A DNA stretch of 34,425 nt from a bacterium. GTDB lineage: Bacteria > Bacillota > Clostridia > Lachnospirales > Lachnospiraceae. The notes beneath the pieces were generated by a model. The model worked only from the letters and a program-made list of their open reading frames with translations, searched no databases and was not told the origin of the DNA. The stretch spans positions 1 to 34,425 of the forward strand of contig JAUNRX010000025.1 in NCBI GenBank assembly GCA_030539495.1, written 5' to 3'. The position numbers and the translations under genes are program-made. Shown here one piece after another: positions 16,878 through 25,511 of this stretch. Position 1 is the first letter of the stretch. Each line of letters begins with the position of its first letter.

Positions 16878-17547
16878 AGCAGTATCCCCTGCCCCAAATT
16901 GTCTTTATATGTACCGGCTCATTTGGATTTTCCTCAATTCGCTCCCGTAAATGCCTAATATGCACATTTAGTGTGCTATCTCCTGTAAAACTGTCTCCCC
17001 ATACTTGTTCAAATAATTCTTCCTTTGAAATAATACAGCCTTTCTTCTGGATTAGATAGGTCAGCAGCTTATATTCCATTGCCTTTAAAATCACTTCACT
17101 TCCCCTTACATATACCTTACCTGTTATGTAATCAATGGTGAGATCCTCACTCTCATAGTTATCTTCCGGCGAACTGCCCCTCTTCTTCATCCGTTGAAGT
17201 ACCGCCTTTACTTTTGCCATTAAAATCTGCAAGGAATAAGGCTTGTGGATATAGTCATCTCCACCAATTCCAAATGCAATCAGTACATCCTCATCTCGGT
17301 CTCTGGCACTGATAAACAAAATCGGCATATCATATTCAGATCGAATTTTTTTACAAAGTTCAAAGCCTGAATGGCTGGATAGATTAATATCTAATAAAAT
17401 CAAATCCGTACTATTTTCTTGTAAGAATTTGATACATTCCTCATATTCTGTTACAAATGCTGTTTTTACATCAAATAGGTTAAAATACTCGCTTGTGCTC
17501 TCCGCTAATTCTAGCTCGTCATCCACAACTAGACAGTTATAATGCAT
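16867..17547 (-). CDS. OmpR/PhoB-family response regulator
   Basis: The 226-residue regulator has a receiver domain (about 3-118) with the acidic pair Asp9-Asp10, the phospho-acceptor Asp53 in LILLDINL, the switch Ser in ISARD and Lys in YIHKPYS. The winged-helix DNA-binding domain (about 130-225) ends with STLNVHIRHLRERIEENP and TIWGRGYCYEE, typical of the family. It is the partner of the overlapping kinase gene. I chose the ATG at 17547 with GGGG six bases before it; a GTG at 17559 lies inside the GAGGAAG ribosome site. A TATAAT-like box lies about 60 bases upstream, with no convincing -35. Its likely target is the TTAAGG repeat before the ABC genes. Confidence 0.95.
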   Translation of the reverse strand: MHYNCLVVDDELELAESTSEYFNLFDVKTAFVTEYEECIKFLQENSTDLILLDINLSSHSGFELCKKIRSEYDMPILFISARDRDEDVLIAFGIGGDDYIHKPYSLQILMAKVKAVLQRMKKRGSSPEDNYESEDLTIDYITGKVYVRGSEVILKAMEYKLLTYLIQKKGCIISKEELFEQVWGDSFTGDSTLNVHIRHLRERIEENPNEPVHIKTIWGRGYCYEE

Positions 17548-17629
17548 AATAATCCCCACTTCCTCATTTTCATTCTGATTCTGATTTTACTATACTTGTG
17601 GATTATAGAAAAGTTTTTATCTCAAATGA

Positions 17630-17658
17630 TTGAAATTATTGAGAAACAATGGTATGCT
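17630..17658 (+). promoter_or_regulatory. Sigma-A promoter of the ABC-F gene
   Basis: TTGAAA (17630-17635) and TATGCT (17653-17658) are exactly 17 bases apart on the plus strand, about 95 bases before the ABC-F start codon. Confidence 0.55.
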
Positions 17659-17698
17659 ACGAACGGTAAACATAATTTTTGACATAAAAAGACATAAT

Positions 17699-17728
17699 AT
17701 AAGAGGGCCTATTTTATAAGCTCTTTTT
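17699..17728 (+). terminator. Leader hairpin with T-run before the ABC-F gene (possible attenuator)
   Basis: AAGAG (17701-17705) can pair with CTCTT (17721-17725), extended by a C-G pair across a two-base bulge, followed by TTTT. No plus-strand gene ends upstream, so a terminator here would act inside the ABC-F leader. The stem is short and its strength uncertain. Confidence 0.4.
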
Positions 17729-17751
17729 TGCTAATAAAGAAAGGTAATACT

Positions 17752-19491
17752 ATGATAAAAGTTGAAAATCTATCCTATTCATTTCCTGAAAAGGATTTAT
17801 ATACTGATATTTCATTTACATTAGAACCTGGCGATCACTGTGCATTTATCGGGACAAGCGGTACTGGTAAAAGTACGTTAGTCGATATCCTTATGAATCC
17901 AGACCGTTATATGTACGATGGGAAACTAACGATTGAAGAAAACTGTCGTATCGGCTTTGTAAGCCAGTTCTCCCAATTAGATGATAAAAAAGAAATTACG
18001 GTATTTGAATATCTTGCAGAAGACTTCCTTAAGATGCAGGATGAAATCACAGCAATCTGCGAAGAAATGGGAACTACTTCTGATTTTGATGCAGTAATGG
18101 AACGCTACCAAGATGCATTAGACGCATTTAGCGCAATCGATGGCGATAACTATGAAAGCAACATTACAAAGAACCTTAACCTTGCAAACTTAGGGCAACA
18201 CAAAGATTTACTTGTTTCCAAACTTAGTGGTGGTGAATTCAAGTTAATCCAAGTAATTCGTGAAATGCTTCATGCACCAGAAGTTATGATTATGGATGAG
18301 CCTGACGTATTCTTAGATTTCGAACATGTTAATTCCTTAAAAGCTCTTATTAATTCCCATAAAGGAATCTTACTAATCATCACTCATAACAGATATCTAT
18401 TAAATAACTGTTTCAATAAGATTATCCACCTTGAAAACAAAGAACTTCAAGAATTCAACGGAAGATATATTGATTACAACTTTGCTTTACTTCAAGGAAA
18501 GATTGAGTTACAGGAAATCGTTGCGGAAGAAGAAGAAGAGATCGAACGTCAAAAGAAGATTATTGATAAATATAGAACGGATGCAACTTTCTTCACTTGT
18601 GCTTCCAGAGGCCGCGCACTTCATGCCAGAGTATCTCTTTTAGAACGATTAGAAGCACGTAGATTAAAGGCACCTTTTGTTGAAATCAAACAGCCAAAGA
18701 TTAATTTAGCGACATCCAATGAAATCGAAGAAACAACTGCATTAAAAGTAACAGACTATAGCGTTGGCTTTGACCATCCATTACTTGAAAATGTAAGCTT
18801 TGAAATTAAATCCAATGAAAAAGTAGCAATCATCGGCCCAAATGGTACTGGTAAGACAACATTACTTCGTGAAATCTATCGAAATGATAATCCTGCTATC
18901 GAAGTAAATGAAGACATTAAGATGGCACTTTTATCCCAGCTTCAAAGCGATATGTTAAATGAAGCAAATACCGTTCAAGATGAATTCTTTGATGCCGGCT
19001 TTAACACATATGATGAAATCAAAGCCCACATTGCAGATTATGGTTTTAGTGATGAAGTAATGACACAAAAGATCTCCGACTTATCCGGCGGTGAAAAAAA
19101 CATCCTTCAACTAGCAAAAGTTTCTGCAAGCGGAGCAAATATGTTACTTCTTGATGAGCCTACCAGCCATTTAGATACGTATTCCCAATTAGCACTGGAA
19201 GAAGCGATTGCAAACTATAATGGTGCAGTCATTATGATTTCCCATGATTTCTATTCCATCGTTAACTGTGCGGATTATGTATTGATCATCGAAGATAAGA
19301 ACATTCGTAAAATGAGCATGCGTAAGTTCCGTCAAATGATCTATGCAAAACATTTTGATAAAGATTATTTAGAAATTGAGAAAAAGAAAAAAGAAGTAGA
19401 AACAAAGATTGCACGTGCATTACAAGACAAAAACTTTGAGCTTGCAAGACAGTTATCTGAAAAGTTAGAAGAATTCAATAAATTACTTTAA
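17752..19491 (+). CDS. ABC-F family ATPase (ribosome-associated or antibiotic-resistance type)
   Basis: The 579-residue soluble protein has two ATP-binding cassettes and no membrane segment. First cassette: Walker A GTSGTGKST, signature LSGGEF, Walker B MIMDEPDVFLD, switch His in ITHNRYL. A charged linker follows (about 255-310, EEEEEIERQKK). Second cassette: GPNGTGKTT, LSGGEK, LLLDEPTSHLD, ISHDF. A coiled tail ends the protein (about 545-579). ABC-F proteins bind the ribosomal E site to adjust translation or displace antibiotics (family knowledge). DEPDVFLD in place of DEPTNHLD sets the first cassette apart. The ATG at 17752 has AAAGG upstream; the frame extends to a TTG at 17728 inside the leader hairpin. 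It is transcribed away from the two-component operon. Substrate drug, if any, unknown. Confidence 0.88.
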   Translation: MIKVENLSYSFPEKDLYTDISFTLEPGDHCAFIGTSGTGKSTLVDILMNPDRYMYDGKLTIEENCRIGFVSQFSQLDDKKEITVFEYLAEDFLKMQDEITAICEEMGTTSDFDAVMERYQDALDAFSAIDGDNYESNITKNLNLANLGQHKDLLVSKLSGGEFKLIQVIREMLHAPEVMIMDEPDVFLDFEHVNSLKALINSHKGILLIITHNRYLLNNCFNKIIHLENKELQEFNGRYIDYNFALLQGKIELQEIVAEEEEEIERQKKIIDKYRTDATFFTCASRGRALHARVSLLERLEARRLKAPFVEIKQPKINLATSNEIEETTALKVTDYSVGFDHPLLENVSFEIKSNEKVAIIGPNGTGKTTLLREIYRNDNPAIEVNEDIKMALLSQLQSDMLNEANTVQDEFFDAGFNTYDEIKAHIADYGFSDEVMTQKISDLSGGEKNILQLAKVSASGANMLLLDEPTSHLDTYSQLALEEAIANYNGAVIMISHDFYSIVNCADYVLIIEDKNIRKMSMRKFRQMIYAKHFDKDYLEIEKKKKEVETKIARALQDKNFELARQLSEKLEEFNKLL

Positions 19492-19514
19492 AGAAGAACT
19501 AAGTATGTATTCAA

Positions 19515-19552
19515 AAAAGAGCCCTCGTACCAATTGGAACGAAGGCTCTTTT
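19515..19552. terminator. Bidirectional intrinsic terminator
   Basis: AAAAGAGCC (19515-19523) pairs with GGCTCTTTT (19544-19552), extended by TCGT/ACGA. A-runs and T-runs flank both sides. It serves the convergent ABC-F and hydrolase genes. Confidence 0.88.
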
Positions 19553-19571
19553 TCTATATGAATTATAGTTA

Positions 19572-20675
19572 TTATTTCTGTAAAGTACCATCTAGGAAGC
19601 TGAATACGCGATTTAAATAGATACGTAATGTCTCGTCTTTTTCTCCCCACATTTCATGTTTTGCATGTTCAAAACGGATTACATAACAATCTTTTGCATA
19701 TTTTGCAAATGTATTTTGTCCGCCATCTTCAACTAAAGTATCTTGACCAGCTTGGAATAAAAGTACTGGAACTTTAACTTTTTTCGCTTCGGAGCTGGAA
19801 GTTGCCTTTTTCGTTGCATTGAAGGATTCATTTAACCATTGATAAGAGTTTCCGCCTGTTTGTAATGCTGGGTTTGCAATTCTTGTTTCCCATGCTCTTG
19901 TGTAACGTACTTCTGATTTTGTATGGCATCCTGCAAAGTTATAGTCTGGATTGAAGATACCGTCACCCATTACATATTTGTTTTTAAATGGTGTAATGGA
20001 AGCTCCACTAGCTAATAATTTTGCGAAGAATGGAGGTACAGAACCAGTATTGATTTCTAACATTGGTGCAGAAAGGATTGCCGCATCAAATACGTCTGGG
20101 TATACTTCTAAAAATCTTGCTCCAATTCCGCCACCCATAGAGTGAGCGAATAAGTATAAGTTTTCTTTTCCTGAAGAAGGAATAACGATTTGATCAACGA
20201 ATGTCTTTAAATCTTTGTAGTAGTAATCGAAAGATTCTACATAGATTTGATAGTTATCAACTCCTAAACGTCCGGAACGAGCATGTCCACGGTGTTCAAT
20301 TCCGTATACGGAATATCCCATGTTTAAGAAGTAATAGATCATTTCATCGTATTTTTCTAGGTTTTCACCATTACCATGGCTGATTACAACAGAACCTTTT
20401 GCATCTTCTTTTACATACTTTTCATAGTATAAAGAAGCATTTTTCTGTCCAGTAATGTAACCAGTTTGTTTATACGCATCAATATATGGCACTGCTACAG
20501 TCTTCATTGTTTCTGCATAGTGATTTTCAGATATGTAAATATCCTCAATGCTGGTGGTTGCTTTTGATGCAAACGCTTGACCTGGTAAAGCTGTTACAAG
20601 AGTAACTGCTGCAAGAGTCGCGGCTGCAAATCTCTTAAGTACGTTTCGGCTATTGCCTAAAATTGTTCTTTTCAT
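19572..20675 (-). CDS. Secreted alpha/beta hydrolase (lysophospholipase / monoacylglycerol lipase type)
   Basis: The 367-residue protein has a Sec signal peptide (basic NVLKRF, hydrophobic stretch, cleavage near AFA-SK at about 37). The hydrolase domain shows ISHGNGEN (oxyanion region), EHRGHARSG, the nucleophile elbow AHSMGGG with Ser179, Asp in AGQDTLV and His in AKHEMWG as the rest of the triad. EHRGHGxS-type motifs are typical of the PldB/MGL branch (serine aminopeptidase S33 fold), which cleaves acyl esters of lysophospholipids or monoglycerides (family knowledge). Action outside the membrane is inferred. The ribosome site AGAGAG is weak. TATAAT (20712-20717, minus) upstream is a possible -10. 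Confidence 0.88.
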   Translation of the reverse strand: MKRTILGNSRNVLKRFAAATLAAVTLVTALPGQAFASKATTSIEDIYISENHYAETMKTVAVPYIDAYKQTGYITGQKNASLYYEKYVKEDAKGSVVISHGNGENLEKYDEMIYYFLNMGYSVYGIEHRGHARSGRLGVDNYQIYVESFDYYYKDLKTFVDQIVIPSSGKENLYLFAHSMGGGIGARFLEVYPDVFDAAILSAPMLEINTGSVPPFFAKLLASGASITPFKNKYVMGDGIFNPDYNFAGCHTKSEVRYTRAWETRIANPALQTGGNSYQWLNESFNATKKATSSSEAKKVKVPVLLFQAGQDTLVEDGGQNTFAKYAKDCYVIRFEHAKHEMWGEKDETLRIYLNRVFSFLDGTLQK

Positions 20676-20780
20676 CTTTTGTTCTCTCTTTCGTTTTTAG
20701 TAGCATGGAATATTATACACTATTTAGGAGAAAAAAGGAAGATGCAATGTAGATTTTATGAATTTTTTGTGTCTTTATGT

Positions 20781-20828
20781 AAAAAAGTGAACATTTACTC
20801 CTATTTTTAAGAAGAATAAATGCTCACT
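20781..20828 (-). terminator. Intrinsic terminator of the AMP-ligase/acyltransferase gene
   Basis: AGTGAACATTTA (20786-20797) pairs with TAAATGCTCACT (20817-20828) with one G-U pair; the minus-strand tail is TTTTTT. Confidence 0.83.
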
Positions 20829-20834
20829 TCTATA

Positions 20835-23342
20835 TTAAATTGCCAGCTTCTTTGTCTCACTAACGACTTTTTCAATTAATTGTTCTGGAGTCATATTTCC
20901 TGGAAGAATTGGTTCTCCATAGACCACTTCCAGTCTGTGTCTACGACATTTTCTCATATTAAAAAGCGTAGGCATGCTTTGACCTGGTGGGAAGATTTCA
21001 TGTCCACCCTTGATATAGGCTGGAATAATTGGTACGCCACTTTCGATTGCTAAGACAGCTGCACCTTTCTTATATTCTCCCATCACTCCATCCTTGCTTC
21101 TTGTTCCTTCCGGATGAATTAAGATTCCCCAGTCTTCTTTCAGCTTGCCAGTTACTGCTTTCATGGCAGAAGATGCATTTCCTGAACGATCTACCGGAAT
21201 CATACCTGCCGTATGGACTAACAGACGATGCACCCATTTATCCTTAAAGAGTTCTTGTTTTGCCATACAGCCAAACTGCTGAAACTCTTTCTTTCTAAAC
21301 TTTTGGGTTAAGATTAAATAATCAAAATTAGTCACATGATTGGCGCATAAGATATACCCCTGTTCCTTCGGAATCACATGATCATTATGAATTTTCACCT
21401 TATAAACAAATCCAACTAGCCATCGGTGGAAAGCAAAGACTCCATAATGAAGCCCCTTCTTCTCCATTGGATAACGGTTAGGATCGAGCTCCTTCTCCTG
21501 TACTACATTACCGCTTTCTATAAGTGCAAGCAATTGTTCCACGGTCATCTCTTTTGTAAGATGTCCAGTAACATTGATGCCTGCATATTCTTCAATCTCT
21601 AATGCAAGTTCAATGGAGCTTAAGGAATCAATAGTAAGCTCTTGAAATAGACGGGTCTCTTTCTTTACTTCCGCTTCACTTACTCCCGCCACCTTGGCGA
21701 TTGCCTTGATTACAAATTCCGCTAAGGTAAGCTGTTCTTTTCTTGCTTCTTCAACCTCTTTCTTTACCTTATGGCTAATTGCCTTTTTAAGCAAATAACG
21801 TTTTGGCTTTTGAAGAGAGGTCTTTGGAATCTCTGTCACAAAATGAATTTCCCTTAACTTCATATTCTGACTTAATGTTCTTCCACGTTCTTTTATCCTC
21901 TGTCGAATGGTTGCTTCTTCTTCCTTGTCTGCAACTACAAATGCATGTACATGGTCATGTCCGCCCTCTTCATCTGCAATTCCACAAATGACTAACTCTT
22001 TCACACCAAGGATGCCATCATATGCATTCTCAATATCATCCGGAGCAATCTTCTTTCCTGTAGAAAGTACGATATTGTCTTTACATCTTCCGTTAATACG
22101 AACATCCCCATTTTCATCAATGGAACCTAAGTCACCGGTCTTAAACCAGCCATCTTCTGTAAACGCTTCCTCCGTTGCCTTCTTATCATCAAAATAACCA
22201 AGCATCATATATGGTGACTTGATCAAGATTTCTCCACTGTCATCCAGCTTTATGGTTACTTCAGGATATGGTTTTCCACAACTGTCCACCGTTATATGGT
22301 CTCCATAGTTTCCAATGGTCGGAATACTTGTTTCTGTTGCACCATACGTAATTAGCATATTAAATCCAACGCCATAGTAAAACTCTGCTGTCTTAACATC
22401 CATCGGTGCACCTGCGGAAGCCATGATCTTCATCTTTCCACCAAATCCTTTATGAATGGAGCCAAAAATAAACTTACCAAGATTGATACCAGATGTCTTT
22501 CTCTTCTTTAAACAAATTGGGAAGAACGTATCAAACATCTTCTTCGTACTTTTATTAGACTCAATCTTCTTCATAATATTCGTCTTTAACAGCTCAAATA
22601 CTTTTGGAACTGCTGGAAATACCGTTGGCTTATAACCTTGTAATGCGCCTAAAAGACAGGCAGCATCTAAGCTTTCGATAAAGCACACGCTCCCCCCTAA
22701 GATTAATGGTGCAATTACTTGTGTATACAGTCCATAAATATGGCTATTTGGCAGAATACCGAAGAAACGGTCACTCCCATCTACACCATTGTTATTTACA
22801 CACATTAAGGAAGAACCAATAATTCCATCATGCCCGTGCATAATGCCGGATGCCACCTTTGTAGTTCCCGAAGAAAAGATAATGGTTGCAATGCTTTCAT
22901 CGCCATCCATCTGATTTTCTGTACATTTCTTTTTATTTACTCTCCCACCGCCATTGGATACATTAAGAATAGGGGTCTCCTCATTCTCGATTACCTTTTC
23001 TAACTGAGTGGAGGATACATAAATTGCACTTACTTTGGACTTCTCCAATAGTACATGCAATTCTTCCTTTGGAAGAGATGCATCTAACAACACTGCTGTT
23101 GCTTTCTTCTTTAAAATTGCCAGGTATGCATATACCCATTCTGGCGTACTTTCTGCAATAATAGCTACTCGATTTCCTGCTTCCACACCAATCTGGTTAA
23201 GCACTGTAGAAAAAGAGGCAACCTGCTGCATCAAGTTTCCATAAGTAACTTCTATATTATTTCCCTTTGCCTGCCACAATACCATTGCAGTCTTACTAGC
23301 ATTCTTGAAACTTACTTTCTCAATCTCGCTATATATATTCAT
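20835..23342 (-). CDS. Fused acyl-adenylating enzyme, acyl carrier protein and PlsC acyltransferase
   Basis: The 835-residue protein joins three modules. Residues 1-515: ANL adenylate-forming domain with FSSGTTKVASG (variant A3 loop), YGATETS, TGDLGSIDENGD, NGRCKD and the C-terminal lysine region QKPKRYLL. About 535-615: acyl carrier domain with LTIDSLSSIEL, Ser573 being the phosphopantetheine site. About 640-835: PlsC-type acyltransferase with HVTNFD (HX4D, near 666), HPEGTRS (near 740) and VPIIPAYIKGG. The likely reaction is ATP-dependent activation of a fatty acid, loading on the built-in carrier, and transfer to a lysophospholipid or glycerol phosphate, like E. coli Aas but with a carrier domain and reversed module order (inference). 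No membrane helix is obvious. GGGAG lies eight bases before the ATG. Monocistronic. Confidence 0.9.
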   Translation of the reverse strand: MNIYSEIEKVSFKNASKTAMVLWQAKGNNIEVTYGNLMQQVASFSTVLNQIGVEAGNRVAIIAESTPEWVYAYLAILKKKATAVLLDASLPKEELHVLLEKSKVSAIYVSSTQLEKVIENEETPILNVSNGGGRVNKKKCTENQMDGDESIATIIFSSGTTKVASGIMHGHDGIIGSSLMCVNNNGVDGSDRFFGILPNSHIYGLYTQVIAPLILGGSVCFIESLDAACLLGALQGYKPTVFPAVPKVFELLKTNIMKKIESNKSTKKMFDTFFPICLKKRKTSGINLGKFIFGSIHKGFGGKMKIMASAGAPMDVKTAEFYYGVGFNMLITYGATETSIPTIGNYGDHITVDSCGKPYPEVTIKLDDSGEILIKSPYMMLGYFDDKKATEEAFTEDGWFKTGDLGSIDENGDVRINGRCKDNIVLSTGKKIAPDDIENAYDGILGVKELVICGIADEEGGHDHVHAFVVADKEEEATIRQRIKERGRTLSQNMKLREIHFVTEIPKTSLQKPKRYLLKKAISHKVKKEVEEARKEQLTLAEFVIKAIAKVAGVSEAEVKKETRLFQELTIDSLSSIELALEIEEYAGINVTGHLTKEMTVEQLLALIESGNVVQEKELDPNRYPMEKKGLHYGVFAFHRWLVGFVYKVKIHNDHVIPKEQGYILCANHVTNFDYLILTQKFRKKEFQQFGCMAKQELFKDKWVHRLLVHTAGMIPVDRSGNASSAMKAVTGKLKEDWGILIHPEGTRSKDGVMGEYKKGAAVLAIESGVPIIPAYIKGGHEIFPPGQSMPTLFNMRKCRRHRLEVVYGEPILPGNMTPEQLIEKVVSETKKLAI

Positions 23343-23463
23343 GTAATGTCTCCCTTAAGGTAAGTCTCATGTTTTATTTTATCTATCTAAGCTTCATTAT
23401 AGATAACATGGTATATGCTGTCAATTCACAATATACGGTAGCATTTTTTGTATTATTTTTACA

Positions 23464-24303
23464 TTATTCAACGGAATAACATTGTTTTGCATCATATCCT
23501 TTGGCTCGGAAAGAAGAGGAGAGAAACTCATAGCTGTCAGGGCAGATTTTAAGTACATTCATATCGATTGGAAGTTTTGCAAGTGTCTCTGGCTTTATTC
23601 CCTTCTTTTGAAATGCTTCTAGGTACTCTTTGCTGTTAACCTCTACTAGTTTGGCCGTCCCCATAATCTGAAGTCCATTTAACTCTGCCATTGTCGTATA
23701 TGGCTCAAATACCACCACTGATACCTTGGGATTTTTGAGAATCCCAATAAACTTATTCCCACCTTCTGTAATAATATAAAGGGAATTATTTTCATACTCA
23801 TATTCAATTGGAGTACAGCGAACATAATGATCTGCACCTGTTGCTAATCCACAGGTGTTATGCTTCTTTAAAAATGCCTCCACAGCCTCTAAGAACTCAT
23901 CCTTTGGCATTGGCTTCTCCGGCTGATTGATTAACTTAGCAATTCCGGCGGCGACCTCTGCCATGCTCTCTCCCTTATCAATTATAACAACTTGAGTTTC
24001 TGCACCTGGATCTATTTCTTGAAGCAGCTGTCTTACCTCTTTGTTATCATTACTTCCCTGTCCAACTAATACAAGCACTATCTGATTTAATTTACCATTG
24101 AACGACACGCTGCCCTTTACAGTCTCTATGGATGCTGTTGCATTGTCATATGTAGTAATAAGAATTACATTCTTATAGTTTGAAAACGTCTTCTGCTTGT
24201 TGCTGATTGGTACCTGCTTTGTGTTAATTACAATACTTCCAATCATTTGGCATATGTGCTTTACTTCTTCAACCTCTTCATTAAAAATTAACGTATTGCC
24301 CAT
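23464..24303 (-). CDS. PNPOx-fold flavoprotein with N-terminal flavodoxin-like region
   Basis: The 279-residue protein has two parts. Residues about 1-125 look like an alpha/beta flavodoxin-type fold (NVILITTYDN, QIVLVLVGQGSN), without a clear FMN phosphate loop. Residues about 135-275 match the split-barrel pyridoxamine-phosphate-oxidase-like family: CGLATGADHYVRCTPIEY, LYIITEGGNKF, NPKVSVVVFEPY, LQIMGTAKLVE. Such domains bind FMN or F420 and often serve in redox or stress reactions; true PNP oxidase activity is not implied. GGGAG precedes the ATG. A perfect palindrome 25 bases upstream suggests a repressor site. Function otherwise unknown. Confidence 0.8.
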   Translation of the reverse strand: MGNTLIFNEEVEEVKHICQMIGSIVINTKQVPISNKQKTFSNYKNVILITTYDNATASIETVKGSVSFNGKLNQIVLVLVGQGSNDNKEVRQLLQEIDPGAETQVVIIDKGESMAEVAAGIAKLINQPEKPMPKDEFLEAVEAFLKKHNTCGLATGADHYVRCTPIEYEYENNSLYIITEGGNKFIGILKNPKVSVVVFEPYTTMAELNGLQIMGTAKLVEVNSKEYLEAFQKKGIKPETLAKLPIDMNVLKICPDSYEFLSSSFRAKGYDAKQCYSVE

Positions 24304-24327
24304 ACTTCCACTCCCTTATAAATAATT

Positions 24328-24346
24328 GTTGTAAAACTTTTACAAC
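24328..24346. promoter_or_regulatory. Perfect 9-1-9 palindrome before the PNPOx-like gene (operator candidate)
   Basis: GTTGTAAAACTTTTACAAC is an exact inverted repeat around one central base. It overlaps a possible -35 (TTGTAA on minus), with TATAAG farther on, just before the ribosome site. It resembles sites of dimeric repressors. It could also form a weak hairpin after the preceding gene, but no T-run follows. Confidence 0.5.
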
Positions 24347-24380
24347 GATTATCATAAGCTTATTTTTCACTTGAGTCAAA

Positions 24381-24821
24381 CTATCTAGAGACAAAGCTTG
24401 ATTCAAAATATTCTAAAGCGCTTCGCAGTTTTCCCATTTGCTCCTTTTCTGCCTCTGAGCAATTTTCCATATCAACACCATCTGCAAATGCTACTTTGGA
24501 ATTTCCATAGTAATCATGGGCATTCCAAATCTGTAATCCAAATAGTTCATTATTATTTAACTTTAGAAGCGCAATGCTATCACTAAAGTCACTACGCATC
24601 TGCTTTAAAGCCTTAAATGGTTCTTTATACATAGGATATCCATCTTTATTTAAGGCAAGCTCATAGGGTTGTCCAGAAGGCAGGTTCTCCTGCCACTTAG
24701 CGACATCACCATCATGATAGGAATATGGCGTATACCTAACATAAATTCTTGTTCCTGTTATCATGAATAAAAGTACTACAAGCCCAATCATACTTCCTAT
24801 GATTACTTTTTTCTTTTTCAT
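24381..24821 (-). CDS. Membrane-anchored hypothetical protein
   Basis: I do not recognise the family. The 146-residue protein has a basic start (MKKKK), one hydrophobic helix (about 6-25) and no lipobox, so it is a signal-anchored or secreted protein with an extracytoplasmic domain of about 120 residues. That domain is rich in aromatic and acidic residues (RYTPYSYHDGD, IWNAHDYYGNSKVAF) with one cysteine near the end. GGGAG lies eight bases before the ATG, so it is a real gene. It runs toward the PNPOx-like gene (77-base gap) and could share its transcript. Confidence 0.7.
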   Translation of the reverse strand: MKKKKVIIGSMIGLVVLLFMITGTRIYVRYTPYSYHDGDVAKWQENLPSGQPYELALNKDGYPMYKEPFKALKQMRSDFSDSIALLKLNNNELFGLQIWNAHDYYGNSKVAFADGVDMENCSEAEKEQMGKLRSALEYFESSFVSR

Positions 24822-24926
24822 GTTTTCTCTCCCTTATACGTTTTTCTCCTAACGACATACTTCTAATTATACCTAATTTTTATAACTATGCATGTGAAGA
24901 TCGTATTAAGATGCTTAATATTCTCT

Positions 24927-25511
24927 TTATATACACTCCAACTGATACTCTGCTAGTGTCTCATTAATTGTATATCGATTATAAATATTGCGTTGTAGGA
25001 AGAACTTTATTATGATATCTGTCTCATAGCTATTAGATAAGGAATATCCTGCTGATTTCAATAGCTGCTCCGTCTCTATCACCGATAACTCCAGTGCAAT
25101 CGCAAATGCAAATACAGTGGCCTTCTTTGGCATATAATCCGGATTTTTACGTATCTTTGAAAAATGCTTTCGGTCAATTCCTGCGCTCTTATAAATGTCC
25201 GAATCCTTCTTTCCTGATTGATCAATCAATGTAAGCAGAGTCTCTGAAAACTTCCTGTCCCTTTTAGCAAGCATCTGATCAATACGAAAGTATGGAATGC
25301 ACTTACAACCTGAAAAATCATAAACATGGATTCCCTTTTTTGTAGTCTGTGTGCTCTTACTCTCTACAACCGTTCGCACTGGTCGTTCTGGTCGTTTCGC
25401 TCTTTCTAGCTCTCTGTTTTTTTCTTGTAACTCAAAGAGCTCATCAAACTCGTCATAGTCCTCATCCTCTGACAGCTTTAAATATCCGATCAAATTCCTT
25501 AATAAACTCAT
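24927..25511 (-). CDS. SepF-like N-terminus joined to an Xre-like helix-turn-helix domain
   Basis: The 194-residue protein opens with MSLLRNLIGYLKL, a short amphipathic helix, then an acidic run SEDEDYDEFDEL. This is the layout of the SepF membrane-binding helix and acidic linker. Instead of the SepF core there is a linker (about 30-85) and a helical domain (about 88-194): FSETLLTLIDQSGKKDSDIYKSAGIDRKHFSKIR fits an HTH with recognition helix near DRKHFSKI, then AFAIALELSVIETEQLL and SAGYSLSNS. This C-terminal domain resembles XRE-like modules common in Lachnospiraceae proteins. Role unknown; a membrane-tethered nucleic-acid-binding protein is the inference. It follows the SepF-like gene by 139 bases. 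GAGGA lies about 11 bases before the ATG. Confidence 0.7.
   Translation of the reverse strand: MSLLRNLIGYLKLSEDEDYDEFDELFELQEKNRELERAKRPERPVRTVVESKSTQTTKKGIHVYDFSGCKCIPYFRIDQMLAKRDRKFSETLLTLIDQSGKKDSDIYKSAGIDRKHFSKIRKNPDYMPKKATVFAFAIALELSVIETEQLLKSAGYSLSNSYETDIIIKFFLQRNIYNRYTINETLAEYQLECI

Noticed and set aside
17728-17751. TTG start for the ABC-F protein
   Set aside because: It lies in the T-run of the leader hairpin; AAAGG before the ATG at 17752 fits better.
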